A DNA stretch of 64,000 nucleotides from Methylococcaceae bacterium (GCA_021647585.1 JAKIUK010000013.1:1-64000), one strand, 5' to 3'; shown: positions 33,044 through 43,318, numbered from the stretch's first letter. A program made the numbers and translations. The notes: generated by a model from the letters alone, not told the origin.

Positions 33044-35027
33044 AAAGAACGTCGTTAACATTCTTAACCACATTTTCAACTGTAAAGCCGAAGTGTTTCA
33101 TCACGTCGCCACCTGGTGCAGATTCTCCAAATGTATCTATTCCAACAACGCCACCTTCCAGCCCGACATATTTACGCCAGTAATCACTGACCCCTGCTTC
33201 GACAGCCACCCGTTTAACACCCGGTGTCAATATGCTGTCTTTATAGCCCTGATCCTGACGATCAAACACATTTGTTGATGGCATAGAGACTACACGAACT
33301 TGTGTGCCTGCTTCTGCCAGTTCTGCTTGCGCTTTGATCGCCAAATTAACTTCCGACCCTGTAGCAATGATTATCGCATCTGCATTTCCTATTGCTTCAG
33401 AGATTACGTAAGCCCCTTTGCTGATCGCTGCGATTTGATCATCTGTTCGACTGATGAACGGTAATCCTTGACGACTTAAGATCAAACTTGTTGGCCCATC
33501 CATACGCTCAACTGCTTTTGTCCACGCTACCGCCGTTTCTGTACTGTCCGCTGGACGCCAGACATCCATATTCGGAATGAATCGCATCGCTGAGGTATTT
33601 TCTACCGGCTGGTGAGTCGGTCCATCTTCTCCTTGCCCAATTGAGTCATGTGTCAGTACGGCAATGGTTCTGATTTTCATCAGTGCTGCCATGCGTAACG
33701 CACTTTTCGCGTAGTCAGAGAACATGTGGAATGTGCCACCAAATGGAATTAACCCTCCATGCAATGTCATGCCACTCATGATTGCAAACATGCCAAATTC
33801 ACGCACACCGTATGAAATGTAATTACCCATTTCTTTGCCGCTGACGTGCTTGAAGTCTGCACAGCTGGTAAGGTTTGAACCTGTTAAGTCCGCTGACCCA
33901 CCCAGAAATTCCGGTAATGTCGGTGCCAGTGCTGCTATACATTTTTGCGAGGCTTGACGACTTGCCAAGTTTTCCGCTGCTGCATTGGTTTCTGTAATCA
34001 GTGCATCTGCTGCTGTTTTCCAGTTTGCCGGCAATTCACCTGCCATACGACGTTTGAATTCTGCTGCTTCTGCCGGGTATTCTTTAGCATAGGCATCAAA
34101 TCGTGTATTCCACTCGGCTTCTACTGCTGCACCTTTAGTTTTTGCATCCCAGCCTGCATAAACCTCATCAGGAATAACAAATGGAGCGTGCGGCCAGTTG
34201 AGTTCTTTACGTACTAATGCCACTTCTTCTTCACCTAATGCGGCACCGTGACAGTCATGGCTACCGCTTTTGTTAGGTGAGCCAAATCCAATGATGGTTT
34301 TACAACAGATCATTGAAGGTCTGTCTGTAACACCTTTTGATTCGACTATCGCTGCGTTGATTGCATCCGAATCATGTCCATCTACTGAGACCACATGCCA
34401 TCCGTAAGCTTCAAAACGCTTCACTGTGTCGTCTGTGTACCAGCCGTCTATGTGTCCGTCAATTGAGATGTTGTTGTCATCCCAAAATGCTATCAGGTTG
34501 CCTAACCCCCATGTACCTGCCAGTGCGCAGGCTTCATGTGAGATGCCCTCCATCAAACAACCATCGCCTAAAAATACATAGGTGTGATGATCTACAATTT
34601 TATGTCCCGGTTTGTTGAACTGGTCTGCCATTAGCTTTTCTGCCATCGCAAAACCCACACCGTTCGTGATACCCTGACCTAGTGGACCTGTGGTCGTTTC
34701 TATTCCCGGTGCATATCCATATTCAGGGTGTCCTGCACAGGCTGAGTGCAATTGACGAAATGATGATAACTGTTCCATTGGCAAGTCATAACCTGTCAAA
34801 TGCAACAGTGAGTAGAGTAACATGGAGCCATGACCGTTGGATAAGATGAAACGGTCACGATCTGCCCATTGCGGACTGCTCGGGTTGTGTTTCATGTGGT
34901 CATTCCACAGCACTTCGGCAATATCTGCCATGCCCATCGGTGCGCCCGGGTGACCTGATTTTGCTTTTTGTACTGCATCCATGCTTAATGCACGGATTGC
35001 GTTTGCTAAATTACGGCGTGAAGACAT
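33042..35027 (-). CDS. tkt: Transketolase, copy 1
   Basis: 661 residues, full length. It has the thiamine diphosphate motif GDGCLMEG with downstream NN (residues about 154-185), a pyrimidine-domain [10 protein letters not shown] and a C-terminal domain ending VVKNVNDVL. It transfers two-carbon units to regenerate ribulose-5-phosphate in the RuMP cycle. It is the third gene of hps-phi-tkt, with AGGAGAAG as RBS. The second copy at 38815-40800 differs at one residue I can see (AVAW here, AGAW there). Confidence 0.97.
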   Translation of the reverse strand: MSSRRNLANAIRALSMDAVQKAKSGHPGAPMGMADIAEVLWNDHMKHNPSSPQWADRDRFILSNGHGSMLLYSLLHLTGYDLPMEQLSSFRQLHSACAGHPEYGYAPGIETTTGPLGQGITNGVGFAMAEKLMADQFNKPGHKIVDHHTYVFLGDGCLMEGISHEACALAGTWGLGNLIAFWDDNNISIDGHIDGWYTDDTVKRFEAYGWHVVSVDGHDSDAINAAIVESKGVTDRPSMICCKTIIGFGSPNKSGSHDCHGAALGEEEVALVRKELNWPHAPFVIPDEVYAGWDAKTKGAAVEAEWNTRFDAYAKEYPAEAAEFKRRMAGELPANWKTAADALITETNAAAENLASRQASQKCIAALAPTLPEFLGGSADLTGSNLTSCADFKHVSGKEMGNYISYGVREFGMFAIMSGMTLHGGLIPFGGTFHMFSDYAKSALRMAALMKIRTIAVLTHDSIGQGEDGPTHQPVENTSAMRFIPNMDVWRPADSTETAVAWTKAVERMDGPTSLILSRQGLPFISRTDDQIAAISKGAYVISEAIGNADAIIIATGSEVNLAIKAQAELAEAGTQVRVVSMPSTNVFDRQDQGYKDSILTPGVKRVAVEAGVSDYWRKYVGLEGGVVGIDTFGESAPGGDVMKHFGFTVENVVKNVNDVL

Positions 35028-35153
35028 GTAGTTCTTCTCCTAAATATGATTTTGTATACGTTGTTCAGCTCAATAACCGGGAATTCCGTTTATTCTCTCT
35101 TCGATTTCAATTGGGCTCCTGCTGCTATTGAGTTCTGATAATTCTGATAAGAT

Positions 35154-35181
35154 TAAACGAGTGGCGTTTACCACTCGTTTA
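35154..35181. repeat. Intercistronic hairpin between phi and tkt, copy 1
   Basis: A perfect 11-bp stem TAAACGAGTGG/CCACTCGTTTA with a six-base loop in the roughly 165-base phi-tkt gap. It is preserved identically in copy 2 (40927-40954). It could attenuate tkt or stabilise the hps-phi mRNA. Confidence 0.8.
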
Positions 35182-35192
35182 TTCCCGTCGCT

Positions 35193-35738
35193 TTATTCCA
35201 TGTTGGCGTGTCTTTCTTTCATTTTCTCTTCTGGAATTCCTTTTTCCCAGATCAAATGTGAGACGACAGCTTCTAGAAAGCACAAGGTCGACAGTTCAAA
35301 CACTGTGCCCATCGGCATGCCTTTTACTGTTTTGTAAGAGTCATCCTTGCCGATTTGAAACACCCCATCTGCCATATCCCCTATGGTTGATGAAGATTTT
35401 GAACAAATCAGCACAATCTTGGCACCCACGCTTTTTGCTTTGTTGGTGAACGCGATTAATTGCTCCGTTTCCCCGGATCCTGAGATGATGATTAGTAAAT
35501 CACCTGCTTTGATACTGGGGGTGACGATTTCTCCTACCATGCTGACATCATATCCACTGTGCATCAAGCGCATGCCCAGAAAATTACCCACCAGCTTCGA
35601 TCGACCAGCACCTGAGATAAATATACGTTGGGCACCGTCAAACATCCCTGTTATTTTTTCCGCATAGGTAAGATCAGTCGCATCAAGAATTTCTGAAATT
35701 TTATTGACGACCAAACTTTGATTTTCTTGTTGCCACAT
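35193..35738 (-). CDS. hxlB: 6-Phospho-3-hexuloisomerase, copy 1
   Basis: 181 residues forming a SIS sugar-phosphate isomerase domain: FISGAGRSKLVGNFLGMRL and IISGSGETEQLI are the binding loops, and the C-terminus has KGIPEEKMKERHANME, typical of PHI. It converts hexulose-6-phosphate to fructose-6-phosphate, pulling formaldehyde fixation forward. It starts 15 bases after hps, with GGAGC as RBS. The protein is identical to copy 2. Confidence 0.96.
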   Translation of the reverse strand: MWQQENQSLVVNKISEILDATDLTYAEKITGMFDGAQRIFISGAGRSKLVGNFLGMRLMHSGYDVSMVGEIVTPSIKAGDLLIIISGSGETEQLIAFTNKAKSVGAKIVLICSKSSSTIGDMADGVFQIGKDDSYKTVKGMPMGTVFELSTLCFLEAVVSHLIWEKGIPEEKMKERHANME

Positions 35739-35753
35739 AGTATTGCTCCGACC

Positions 35754-36395
35754 TTATGCTGCTTCTACTAATTCACGAATTTCACGTGCTGAGTCAGCAG
35801 GTGATGCTGCACCATAGATTGCCGCGCCAATTACGATGATGTTTGCGCCTGCACGGACTACGTCTTGTACTGTTGCGTGATTGATGCCACCGGCTATTGA
35901 AATACGTACGTCCAAGCCTAAGCCTAAAATTTCCTGTAAATCATTGAAGGGGGTATCGCCTGCGGCCTGTGCGTCAAGACCTGTATGTATACCTACAATT
36001 TGTGCACCGGCTTCAACTGTTGCAATTGAGCATGCCGCTTTGTCTGATACGTTAATCAAGTCAATTTGTGCTTCTGCTCCGTGCGCTTTTGCTGCTTTGA
36101 TCACGCCGGCACATGTTGCAATACCTGATACACCTAACACTGTACAGATGTCTGCACCCGCCGCGTAGAATGGGGTCGCTTCGTATTCGCCAGCATCCAT
36201 TGTTTTTAAGTCAACTAATAACAATTTATCCGGAAAACGCGCTCTTAACTCTTCTACTAAAGGAACGCCGTTGTGCTTGATGCATGGTGTGCCAATTTCA
36301 AAGATATCAACATACGGAGCCACTTCTTCTGCAAGTGCTACTGTTGCGTTGAAATCTAATGAGTCTAATGCCATTTGAATTAATGGTGTTGCCAT
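35754..36395 (-). CDS. hxlA: 3-Hexulose-6-phosphate synthase, copy 1
   Basis: 213 residues of the OMP-decarboxylase superfamily, with the signature LLVDLKTMDAGEYEA (catalytic Asp-x-Lys-x-x-Asp near residue 60) and ISIAGGINHATV. It condenses formaldehyde with ribulose-5-phosphate and is the defining enzyme of the RuMP pathway. It is first in hps-phi-tkt and is preceded by a 600-base spacer that should hold its promoter. The protein is identical to copy 2. Confidence 0.97.
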   Translation of the reverse strand: MATPLIQMALDSLDFNATVALAEEVAPYVDIFEIGTPCIKHNGVPLVEELRARFPDKLLLVDLKTMDAGEYEATPFYAAGADICTVLGVSGIATCAGVIKAAKAHGAEAQIDLINVSDKAACSIATVEAGAQIVGIHTGLDAQAAGDTPFNDLQEILGLGLDVRISIAGGINHATVQDVVRAGANIIVIGAAIYGAASPADSAREIRELVEAA

Positions 36396-37010
36396 GTTAC
36401 GTACTCCAATTTTATTTTTATTACGAATTTGTTACGTATTTACCATGCACTTACAAATAATAAGCACTTGTTACGAGGCCGTAACTTTAAATCAGTTTAT
36501 AGGTGAATGTCAATGCCCGTCGATGGAGCAAAAACCATAATTTAACAAAAACCATCATATATCAGCAATCGCTGATTCTACAAAGACATCAAATATAATA
36601 TATTCCTTTTACTACTTACACTGCCTTACATGTTCCTGAAAAAAATTTAGTCGCTAAATAGCAACTAAACCCTAAAATAATTAAGGCAAAATAGCATTAT
36701 CTTATTTATATTTTTTAACCCTTAATTCCTATTGAATTTAAATGGCGAGTTTAATCTACATCATAAATAATTTTAGTAACAATCAAGTTAAGCCCCCTAA
36801 TTTCAAAATCAAATAATTGCTTTTTTACAACAGTTAAAATATGGATTTTCTTTACTTATCAAGTGTATCAAAAACAATATATTAGCTCTATTATATATTT
36901 ATTTTCCAAACATAATTAACAAAAAAAATGCTGCATTAAGCAGCATTTTTTAGTAAAACCCGTCAGTCAAAATGATCGATTATGGTTTTGACTCTGACTG
37001 GAACAGGAAT
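36396..37010. other. Long promoter-bearing spacer upstream of hps copy 1
   Basis: No coding frame. It holds a 6-bp palindrome ATCAGC-AATC-GCTGAT (36561-36576), a bidirectional terminator (36921-36951) and a second hairpin (36962-36998). It is unrelated in sequence to the region upstream of hps copy 2, so the two copies probably have different promoters. Confidence 0.6.
36921..36951. terminator. Bidirectional terminator after the 25-motif GVxKYL gene
   Basis: AAAAAATGCTGC/GCAGCATTTTTT stem with flanking A and T runs. Confidence 0.85.
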
Positions 37011-38636
37011 TTAACCCGCCGCTTTCATTAAATACTTTTCTACTCCCGTTGCATTTGCCAAAGCAATCTCTTTAGCCAATACATTCTGCTTCTGCATATA
37101 TTTATCAACTCCTGTCAATTCAATCACTTTTTTTACGGGCTCAGGTCGGGTCTGCAAATATTTTTCTACACCTGTAACTACAGCCAATTCCTCCTGCATT
37201 TCTGCAGGCACTTCTTTAGCAGATTGTTCTATAGTAACCGCCTCATTGGCTGCTAAATATTTTTCCACTCCAGATACAGCAGATTCTCTTGCAACAACTG
37301 CCTGTTCTTCTATATAATTTTCAACCCCAGTTGCGATGTGTTCATCTTTTTCAATTGCGGCACGATCATTCAAATATTGAGCGACACCTGTTGGCCTGGC
37401 TGCTCTCTCTGAAATTATTTTTTCCTCTAAATAGATATCAACAGTTGATGCTCCAGCCTCTTGTCCGGCAGGAATAAACTCCCCTTCCAGACATTTTTCA
37501 ACCACAGCAGAAGCCGCATCCATCACAGACCTTACACTGGCAATGTACTTTGCCACGCCACTAACAGCAGGCTTGTGAATATCTTCTAAAGCTTTCTTTG
37601 AAACATATTTTGCTACGCCACTTACAACAGGTGCATTTTTTTCTGCCATTACCTTCTTTTGTATATATTTTGCCACACCACTAATAGCCGGAGCAGACTT
37701 AGCGTCTATTGCCTGATGCTGCAAATACTTCTCTACACCACTCACCGCAGGCTTTTTACTGGCTTCTACTATTTTTTTAGCCAAATATTTAGTAACCCCA
37801 GTAACAGGCGGCTTATCTTGTGCTACAACAGCTTGTTTTTTAAAGTACCTGGCAACGGCACTTAAATCCTTATCACTCTCCTCATCGAGCTCATTTAAAC
37901 TTTCCATAAGCCGAGCTTCTCTTTCTGCTATCACTGCTGCTTCAGTATCTGCTGCCATTTTTTCTTTAGTAATAATAGCCTGTTCCTCCAAATATCTTTC
38001 TACAATAACAGCCGCCGCTTTTTTTCTTGCAACGATCTCTTGCTCTAACTGATATTTTTCAACGCCTGTCACATCAAAACTTACTCTTGCTGCTGCAATT
38101 TTCTTAGCAACATATTTATCAACACTTGAAGCAACACTGGTAGCCTGGTGTGTTGCCATATATCGCTGAACAGAGCTAACTACAACCTCTTCTTTTACTG
38201 ACAACTCCTGCTTTCTTAGATATTTATCAACAGAACTTACCTTGGGAGCCTGCCTGGAAGCAACCATTTGGTTGGCCATATATTTGGCCACCCCACTGGC
38301 TTTAGTTTCATCCTGATTCATCAAGTATTTTGTAACACCAGAAGCACCTTGCGTCTCATTAGAATCTAAATACTTTGCCACCCCAGTCTTTTGAGGCCTT
38401 CCTTCCAGGTATTTTTCCACGCCAGTAGGTCCTTTTCTCACAGGAAGTTTAGCCTCCTGTCGTCCAAGGTATTTATCTACTCCAGAAGCTACCGGCATCT
38501 TATTTACATATTTTGCAACACCTGTTAAGCCATTGGAATTGTTAGAAATATCTTGTAACTCATTTTTTGTATCGTTATTTTCGGTAACAGATTGCTTACC
38601 AGAGAAGAACGGCAATGCCGCTAATAAACCATTCAT
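37011..38636 (-). CDS. Soluble GVxKYL-repeat protein with about 25 motifs
   Basis: 541 residues from the ATG at 38636, which has GAGG 9 bases upstream; a GTG 15 bases earlier lacks an RBS. I count about 25 copies of a (S/T)(G/S)V(A/E/D/T)KY(L/M/I/V)-like motif from about residue 38 to the C-terminus (TGVEKYLMKAAG). In the central part the period is exactly 20 residues (for example VSGVEKYLQHQAIDAKSAPA, next unit ISGVAKYIQKK). A few units are degenerate (SAVVEKCLEG, STVDIYLEEK). The spacers are helical, Lys/Glu/Ala-rich, with Pro at unit ends. There is no signal peptide, although the first 15 residues (MNGLLAALPFFSG) could form an amphipathic anchor. It lies between the two hps-phi-tkt blocks. 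No catalytic domain and no described family. Confidence 0.8.
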   Translation of the reverse strand: MNGLLAALPFFSGKQSVTENNDTKNELQDISNNSNGLTGVAKYVNKMPVASGVDKYLGRQEAKLPVRKGPTGVEKYLEGRPQKTGVAKYLDSNETQGASGVTKYLMNQDETKASGVAKYMANQMVASRQAPKVSSVDKYLRKQELSVKEEVVVSSVQRYMATHQATSVASSVDKYVAKKIAAARVSFDVTGVEKYQLEQEIVARKKAAAVIVERYLEEQAIITKEKMAADTEAAVIAEREARLMESLNELDEESDKDLSAVARYFKKQAVVAQDKPPVTGVTKYLAKKIVEASKKPAVSGVEKYLQHQAIDAKSAPAISGVAKYIQKKVMAEKNAPVVSGVAKYVSKKALEDIHKPAVSGVAKYIASVRSVMDAASAVVEKCLEGEFIPAGQEAGASTVDIYLEEKIISERAARPTGVAQYLNDRAAIEKDEHIATGVENYIEEQAVVARESAVSGVEKYLAANEAVTIEQSAKEVPAEMQEELAVVTGVEKYLQTRPEPVKKVIELTGVDKYMQKQNVLAKEIALANATGVEKYLMKAAG

Positions 38637-38814
38637 CAAATTATTCCTCACTCTTTATTATTTTTGCAATCAGAATAGATCCTTGTAAATAATATTCTAT
38701 TCACTAGAACACTATTTACAAAAAACAACCAAACCTTGAATTACTCTATCATAATGCTGAGCATTTATCTTTATATGAAAAAATAAACACTCAACATTAA
38801 TCAGAACTTATGTC

Positions 38815-40800
38815 TTAAAGAACGTCATTAACATTCTTAACCACATTCTCAACTGTAAAGCCGAAGTGTTTCATTACGTCGCCACCTGGTGCAGATTCTC
38901 CAAATGTATCTATTCCAACAACGCCACCTTCCAGCCCGACATATTTACGCCAGTAATCACTGACCCCTGCTTCGACAGCCACCCGTTTAACACCCGGTGT
39001 CAATATGCTGTCTTTATAGCCCTGATCCTGACGATCAAACACATTTGTTGATGGCATAGAGACTACACGAACTTGTGTGCCTGCTTCTGCCAGTTCTGCT
39101 TGCGCTTTGATCGCCAAATTAACTTCCGACCCTGTAGCAATGATTATCGCATCTGCATTTCCTATTGCTTCAGAGATTACGTAAGCCCCTTTGCTGATCG
39201 CTGCGATTTGATCATCTGTTCGACTGATGAACGGTAATCCTTGACGACTTAAGATCAAACTTGTTGGCCCATCCATACGCTCAACTGCTTTTGTCCACGC
39301 TCCCGCCGTTTCTGTACTGTCCGCTGGACGCCAGACATCCATATTCGGAATGAATCGCATCGCTGAGGTATTTTCTACCGGCTGGTGAGTCGGTCCATCT
39401 TCTCCTTGCCCAATTGAGTCATGTGTCAGTACGGCAATGGTTCTGATTTTCATCAGTGCTGCCATGCGTAACGCACTTTTCGCGTAGTCAGAGAACATGT
39501 GGAATGTGCCACCAAATGGAATTAACCCTCCATGCAATGTCATACCACTCATGATTGCAAACATGCCAAATTCACGCACACCGTATGAAATGTAATTACC
39601 CATTTCTTTGCCGCTGACGTGCTTGAAGTCTGCACAGCTGGTAAGGTTTGAACCTGTTAAGTCCGCTGACCCACCCAGAAATTCCGGTAATGTCGGTGCC
39701 AGTGCTGCTATACATTTTTGCGAGGCTTGACGACTTGCCAAGTTTTCCGCTGCTGCATTGGTTTCTGTAATCAGTGCATCTGCTGCTGTTTTCCAGTTTG
39801 CCGGCAATTCACCTGCCATACGACGTTTGAATTCTGCTGCTTCTGCCGGGTATTCTTTAGCATAGGCATCAAATCGTGTATTCCACTCGGCTTCTACTGC
39901 TGCACCTTTAGTTTTTGCATCCCAGCCTGCATAAACCTCATCAGGAATAACAAATGGAGCGTGCGGCCAGTTGAGTTCTTTACGTACTAATGCCACTTCT
40001 TCTTCACCTAATGCGGCACCGTGACAGTCATGGCTACCGCTTTTGTTAGGTGAGCCAAATCCAATGATGGTTTTACAACAGATCATTGAAGGTCTGTCTG
40101 TAACACCTTTTGATTCGACTATCGCTGCGTTGATTGCATCCGAATCATGTCCATCTACTGAGACCACATGCCATCCGTAAGCTTCAAAACGCTTCACTGT
40201 GTCGTCTGTGTACCAGCCGTCTATGTGTCCGTCAATTGAGATGTTGTTGTCATCCCAAAATGCTATCAGGTTGCCTAACCCCCATGTACCTGCCAGTGCG
40301 CAGGCTTCATGTGAGATGCCCTCCATCAAACAACCATCGCCTAAAAATACATAGGTGTGATGATCTACAATTTTATGTCCCGGTTTGTTGAACTGGTCTG
40401 CCATTAGCTTTTCTGCCATCGCAAAACCCACACCGTTCGTGATACCCTGACCTAGTGGACCTGTGGTCGTTTCTATTCCCGGTGCATATCCATATTCAGG
40501 GTGTCCTGCACAGGCTGAGTGCAATTGACGAAATGATGATAACTGTTCCATTGGCAAGTCATAACCTGTCAAATGCAACAGTGAGTAGAGTAACATGGAG
40601 CCATGACCGTTGGATAAGATGAAACGGTCACGATCTGCCCATTGCGGACTGCTCGGGTTGTGTTTCATGTGGTCATTCCACAGCACTTCGGCAATATCTG
40701 CCATGCCCATCGGTGCGCCCGGGTGACCTGATTTTGCTTTTTGTACTGCATCCATGCTTAATGCACGGATTGCGTTTGCTAAATTACGGCGTGAAGACAT
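38815..40800 (-). CDS. tkt: Transketolase, copy 2
   Basis: 661 residues, identical to copy 1 except Gly for Val in the [15 protein letters not shown] stretch. The change lies outside the thiamine diphosphate motif and probably does not abolish activity. Same RBS and same upstream hairpin as copy 1, but different downstream DNA. It follows the second hps-phi pair. Confidence 0.97.
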   Translation of the reverse strand: MSSRRNLANAIRALSMDAVQKAKSGHPGAPMGMADIAEVLWNDHMKHNPSSPQWADRDRFILSNGHGSMLLYSLLHLTGYDLPMEQLSSFRQLHSACAGHPEYGYAPGIETTTGPLGQGITNGVGFAMAEKLMADQFNKPGHKIVDHHTYVFLGDGCLMEGISHEACALAGTWGLGNLIAFWDDNNISIDGHIDGWYTDDTVKRFEAYGWHVVSVDGHDSDAINAAIVESKGVTDRPSMICCKTIIGFGSPNKSGSHDCHGAALGEEEVALVRKELNWPHAPFVIPDEVYAGWDAKTKGAAVEAEWNTRFDAYAKEYPAEAAEFKRRMAGELPANWKTAADALITETNAAAENLASRQASQKCIAALAPTLPEFLGGSADLTGSNLTSCADFKHVSGKEMGNYISYGVREFGMFAIMSGMTLHGGLIPFGGTFHMFSDYAKSALRMAALMKIRTIAVLTHDSIGQGEDGPTHQPVENTSAMRFIPNMDVWRPADSTETAGAWTKAVERMDGPTSLILSRQGLPFISRTDDQIAAISKGAYVISEAIGNADAIIIATGSEVNLAIKAQAELAEAGTQVRVVSMPSTNVFDRQDQGYKDSILTPGVKRVAVEAGVSDYWRKYVGLEGGVVGIDTFGESAPGGDVMKHFGFTVENVVKNVNDVL

Positions 40801-40926
40801 GTAGTTCTTCTCCTAAATATGATTTTGTATACGTTGTTCAGCTCAATAACCGGGAATTCCGTTTATTCTCTCTTCGATTTCAATTGGGCTCCTGCTGCTA
40901 TTGAGTTCTGATAATTCTGATAAGAT

Positions 40927-40954
40927 TAAACGAGTGGCGTTTACCACTCGTTTA
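40927..40954. repeat. Intercistronic hairpin between phi and tkt, copy 2
   Basis: Same 11-bp-stem hairpin as at 35154-35181. Confidence 0.8.
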
Positions 40955-40965
40955 TTCCCGTCGCT

Positions 40966-41511
40966 TTATTCCATGTTGGCGTGTCTTTCTTTCATTTTCT
41001 CTTCTGGAATTCCTTTTTCCCAGATCAAATGTGAGACGACAGCTTCTAGAAAGCACAAGGTCGACAGTTCAAACACTGTGCCCATCGGCATGCCTTTTAC
41101 TGTTTTGTAAGAGTCATCCTTGCCGATTTGAAACACCCCATCTGCCATATCCCCTATGGTTGATGAAGATTTTGAACAAATCAGCACAATCTTGGCACCC
41201 ACGCTTTTTGCTTTGTTGGTGAACGCGATTAATTGCTCCGTTTCCCCGGATCCTGAGATGATGATTAGTAAATCACCTGCTTTGATACTGGGGGTGACGA
41301 TTTCTCCTACCATGCTGACATCATATCCACTGTGCATCAAGCGCATGCCCAGAAAATTACCCACCAGCTTCGATCGACCAGCACCTGAGATAAATATACG
41401 TTGGGCACCGTCAAACATCCCTGTTATTTTTTCCGCATAGGTAAGATCAGTCGCATCAAGAATTTCTGAAATTTTATTGACGACCAAACTTTGATTTTCT
41501 TGTTGCCACAT
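40966..41511 (-). CDS. hxlB: 6-Phospho-3-hexuloisomerase, copy 2
   Basis: 181-residue SIS-domain protein, identical in sequence to copy 1 (FISGAGRSKLVGNF, ISGSGETEQL), with the same short gap to hps and the same RBS. Isomerises hexulose-6-phosphate to fructose-6-phosphate. Confidence 0.96.
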   Translation of the reverse strand: MWQQENQSLVVNKISEILDATDLTYAEKITGMFDGAQRIFISGAGRSKLVGNFLGMRLMHSGYDVSMVGEIVTPSIKAGDLLIIISGSGETEQLIAFTNKAKSVGAKIVLICSKSSSTIGDMADGVFQIGKDDSYKTVKGMPMGTVFELSTLCFLEAVVSHLIWEKGIPEEKMKERHANME

Positions 41512-41526
41512 AGTATTGCTCCGACC

Positions 41527-42168
41527 TTATGCTGCTTCTACTAATTCACGAATTTCACGTGCTGAGTCAGCAGGTGATGCTGCACCATAGATTGCCGCGC
41601 CAATTACGATGATGTTTGCGCCTGCACGGACTACGTCTTGTACTGTTGCGTGATTGATGCCACCGGCTATTGAAATACGTACGTCCAAGCCTAAGCCTAA
41701 AATTTCCTGTAAATCATTGAAGGGGGTATCGCCTGCGGCCTGTGCGTCAAGACCTGTATGTATACCTACAATTTGTGCACCGGCTTCAACTGTTGCAATT
41801 GAGCATGCCGCTTTGTCTGATACGTTAATCAAGTCAATTTGTGCTTCTGCTCCGTGCGCTTTTGCTGCTTTGATCACGCCGGCACATGTTGCAATACCTG
41901 ATACACCTAACACTGTACAGATGTCTGCACCCGCCGCGTAGAATGGGGTCGCTTCGTATTCGCCAGCATCCATTGTTTTTAAGTCAACTAATAACAATTT
42001 ATCCGGAAAACGTGCTCTTAACTCTTCTACTAAAGGAACGCCGTTGTGCTTGATGCATGGTGTGCCAATTTCAAAGATATCAACATACGGAGCCACTTCT
42101 TCTGCAAGTGCTACTGTTGCGTTGAAATCTAATGAGTCTAATGCCATTTGAATTAATGGTGTTGCCAT
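41527..42168 (-). CDS. hxlA: 3-Hexulose-6-phosphate synthase, copy 2
   Basis: 213 residues, identical to copy 1 as protein (LVDLKTMDAGEYEA), with one silent change I can see near residue 55. Its upstream region differs completely from that of copy 1 and is shared divergently with the HAD phosphatase gene, so the two copies can be expressed under different conditions. Confidence 0.97.
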   Translation of the reverse strand: MATPLIQMALDSLDFNATVALAEEVAPYVDIFEIGTPCIKHNGVPLVEELRARFPDKLLLVDLKTMDAGEYEATPFYAAGADICTVLGVSGIATCAGVIKAAKAHGAEAQIDLINVSDKAACSIATVEAGAQIVGIHTGLDAQAAGDTPFNDLQEILGLGLDVRISIAGGINHATVQDVVRAGANIIVIGAAIYGAASPADSAREIRELVEAA

Positions 42169-42496
42169 ATTATTTACTCCGATTGTTTTTATTAAGAAAT
42201 CTTTTTCGCAAGCCGCACTCTAAATCAGAATATGCTCGCATGTCAATTTCATAGCTATCGATATATTTATATACATCGGGCATGTTACCCGTACCTGTTA
42301 GTAATTTCACTTAATAATCATTAAGTTAAAACTCAACTCAGATACAATCAGTAAAACTTCAAAACAACATTTTTTTAAACTCACTCTAAATTCCAGGATT
42401 CACTATATCCACTTCGTTTATACTCTGGACCAAACAAAGTTATCTCTGGCATAACTTCATCCACACAGCCCTTGTTATTTCAATAAAACCATACTT
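42169..42496. other. Divergent promoter region, hps copy 2 / HAD gene
   Basis: 328 bases without a coding frame between divergent genes. I see no strong hairpin and cannot place a promoter with confidence. Confidence 0.5.
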
Positions 42497-43318
42497 ATGC
42501 AGACACTAACAGATATTCATGCACTCATCATTGATATGGATGGTGTTTTATGGGAAGGGACACGCTCATTACCAGGACTAATAGAATTTTTTACTTTTCT
42601 TAGAAAACAACGATTACCTTTTATCCTGGCAACTAACAATGCCAGCCTGACACAAGACCAATACATTTCCAAACTTAAAAGCATGGGTGTCTCTGTATCA
42701 GCGGATGAAATTTTGACATCCAGCATGGCAACGGCTCACTACCTATCAGAACAAGTCAACTCAAACCCCGCTTATGTACTCGTTATAGGTGAAGATGGTC
42801 TTCGACAACCTTTACTAAACAAAGGTTTTTCCATAATTGACAAACCTTTTAAAATCACCGGTCAAACGGCTGATTTTGTTATTTGTGGATTAGATAGACA
42901 ACTGACATGGGATAAACTTGCAGAAGCATCTTTACATATAAGTGCCGGGGCAAAATTTATAGCCACTAATGCAGACACTACACTCCCTACTGAGCGAGGA
43001 CCCGTTTTAGGAAATGGTGCCATTTTAGCTGCGTTACAAGCTGCAACTCAGATTATCCCTACAGTCATTGGCAAACCTGAAGCCATTATGTATCAACAGG
43101 CTATTAAGATTTTAGGCGTACCACCCGAAAAAACAGTGGCTATCGGAGATCGTTTAAATACCGATATTCTGGGCGCTGTTAATACGGGTATTCGTAGCAT
43201 CATGGTATTAACCGGTATTTCTAGTAAAGACGACTTGAAATCTATAGATTACCAGCCCACATGGATAATGACTGATATACAAGAGATTACAGAAGCTTTA
43301 CAAGCAAAATTTGATTAA
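42497..43318 (+). CDS. HAD-superfamily sugar-phosphate phosphatase (NagD-like)
   Basis: 273 residues. HAD motif I is IIDMDGVLWEG (nucleophile Asp near residue 12), motif II FILATNNAS, the lysine of motif III in TVIGKPEA, and motif IV AIGDRLNTDILGA. The large C2a-type cap puts it in the NagD/phosphoglycolate phosphatase group. The substrate is not determined by sequence; the setting among RuMP and dihydroxyacetone genes suggests a C2-C3 or pentose phosphate. Divergent from hps copy 2. Confidence 0.85.
   Translation: MQTLTDIHALIIDMDGVLWEGTRSLPGLIEFFTFLRKQRLPFILATNNASLTQDQYISKLKSMGVSVSADEILTSSMATAHYLSEQVNSNPAYVLVIGEDGLRQPLLNKGFSIIDKPFKITGQTADFVICGLDRQLTWDKLAEASLHISAGAKFIATNADTTLPTERGPVLGNGAILAALQAATQIIPTVIGKPEAIMYQQAIKILGVPPEKTVAIGDRLNTDILGAVNTGIRSIMVLTGISSKDDLKSIDYQPTWIMTDIQEITEALQAKFD

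Larger units (their letters stand above)
33042..36407. repeat. Duplicated hps-phi-tkt block, copy 1
   Basis: It aligns without any gap to 38815-42180 (constant offset 5773). I see about six base differences, three of them within 70 bases of the tkt stop. Similarity stops abruptly at the tkt stop codon on one side and just upstream of the hps RBS on the other. Confidence 0.95.
38815..42180. repeat. Duplicated hps-phi-tkt block, copy 2
   Basis: See copy 1 at 33042-36407. Same orientation, no indels, nearly identical, different flanks. Confidence 0.95.

Noticed and set aside
33945..34618. Plus-strand frames inside transketolase, repeated in copy 2
   Set aside because: They are conserved only because the tkt block is duplicated; Cys/Phe-rich composition is typical of antisense shadows.
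37011..38636. Regular spacing suggestive of a CRISPR-like array
   Set aside because: The period is in the protein (a 20-residue unit); the DNA of the units has diverged and there is no repeat-spacer structure.
33042..42180. Assembly artefact explaining the duplicated hps-phi-tkt block
   Set aside because: The copies have different flanks on both sides, separate genes between them and several real base differences; long reads would settle it.
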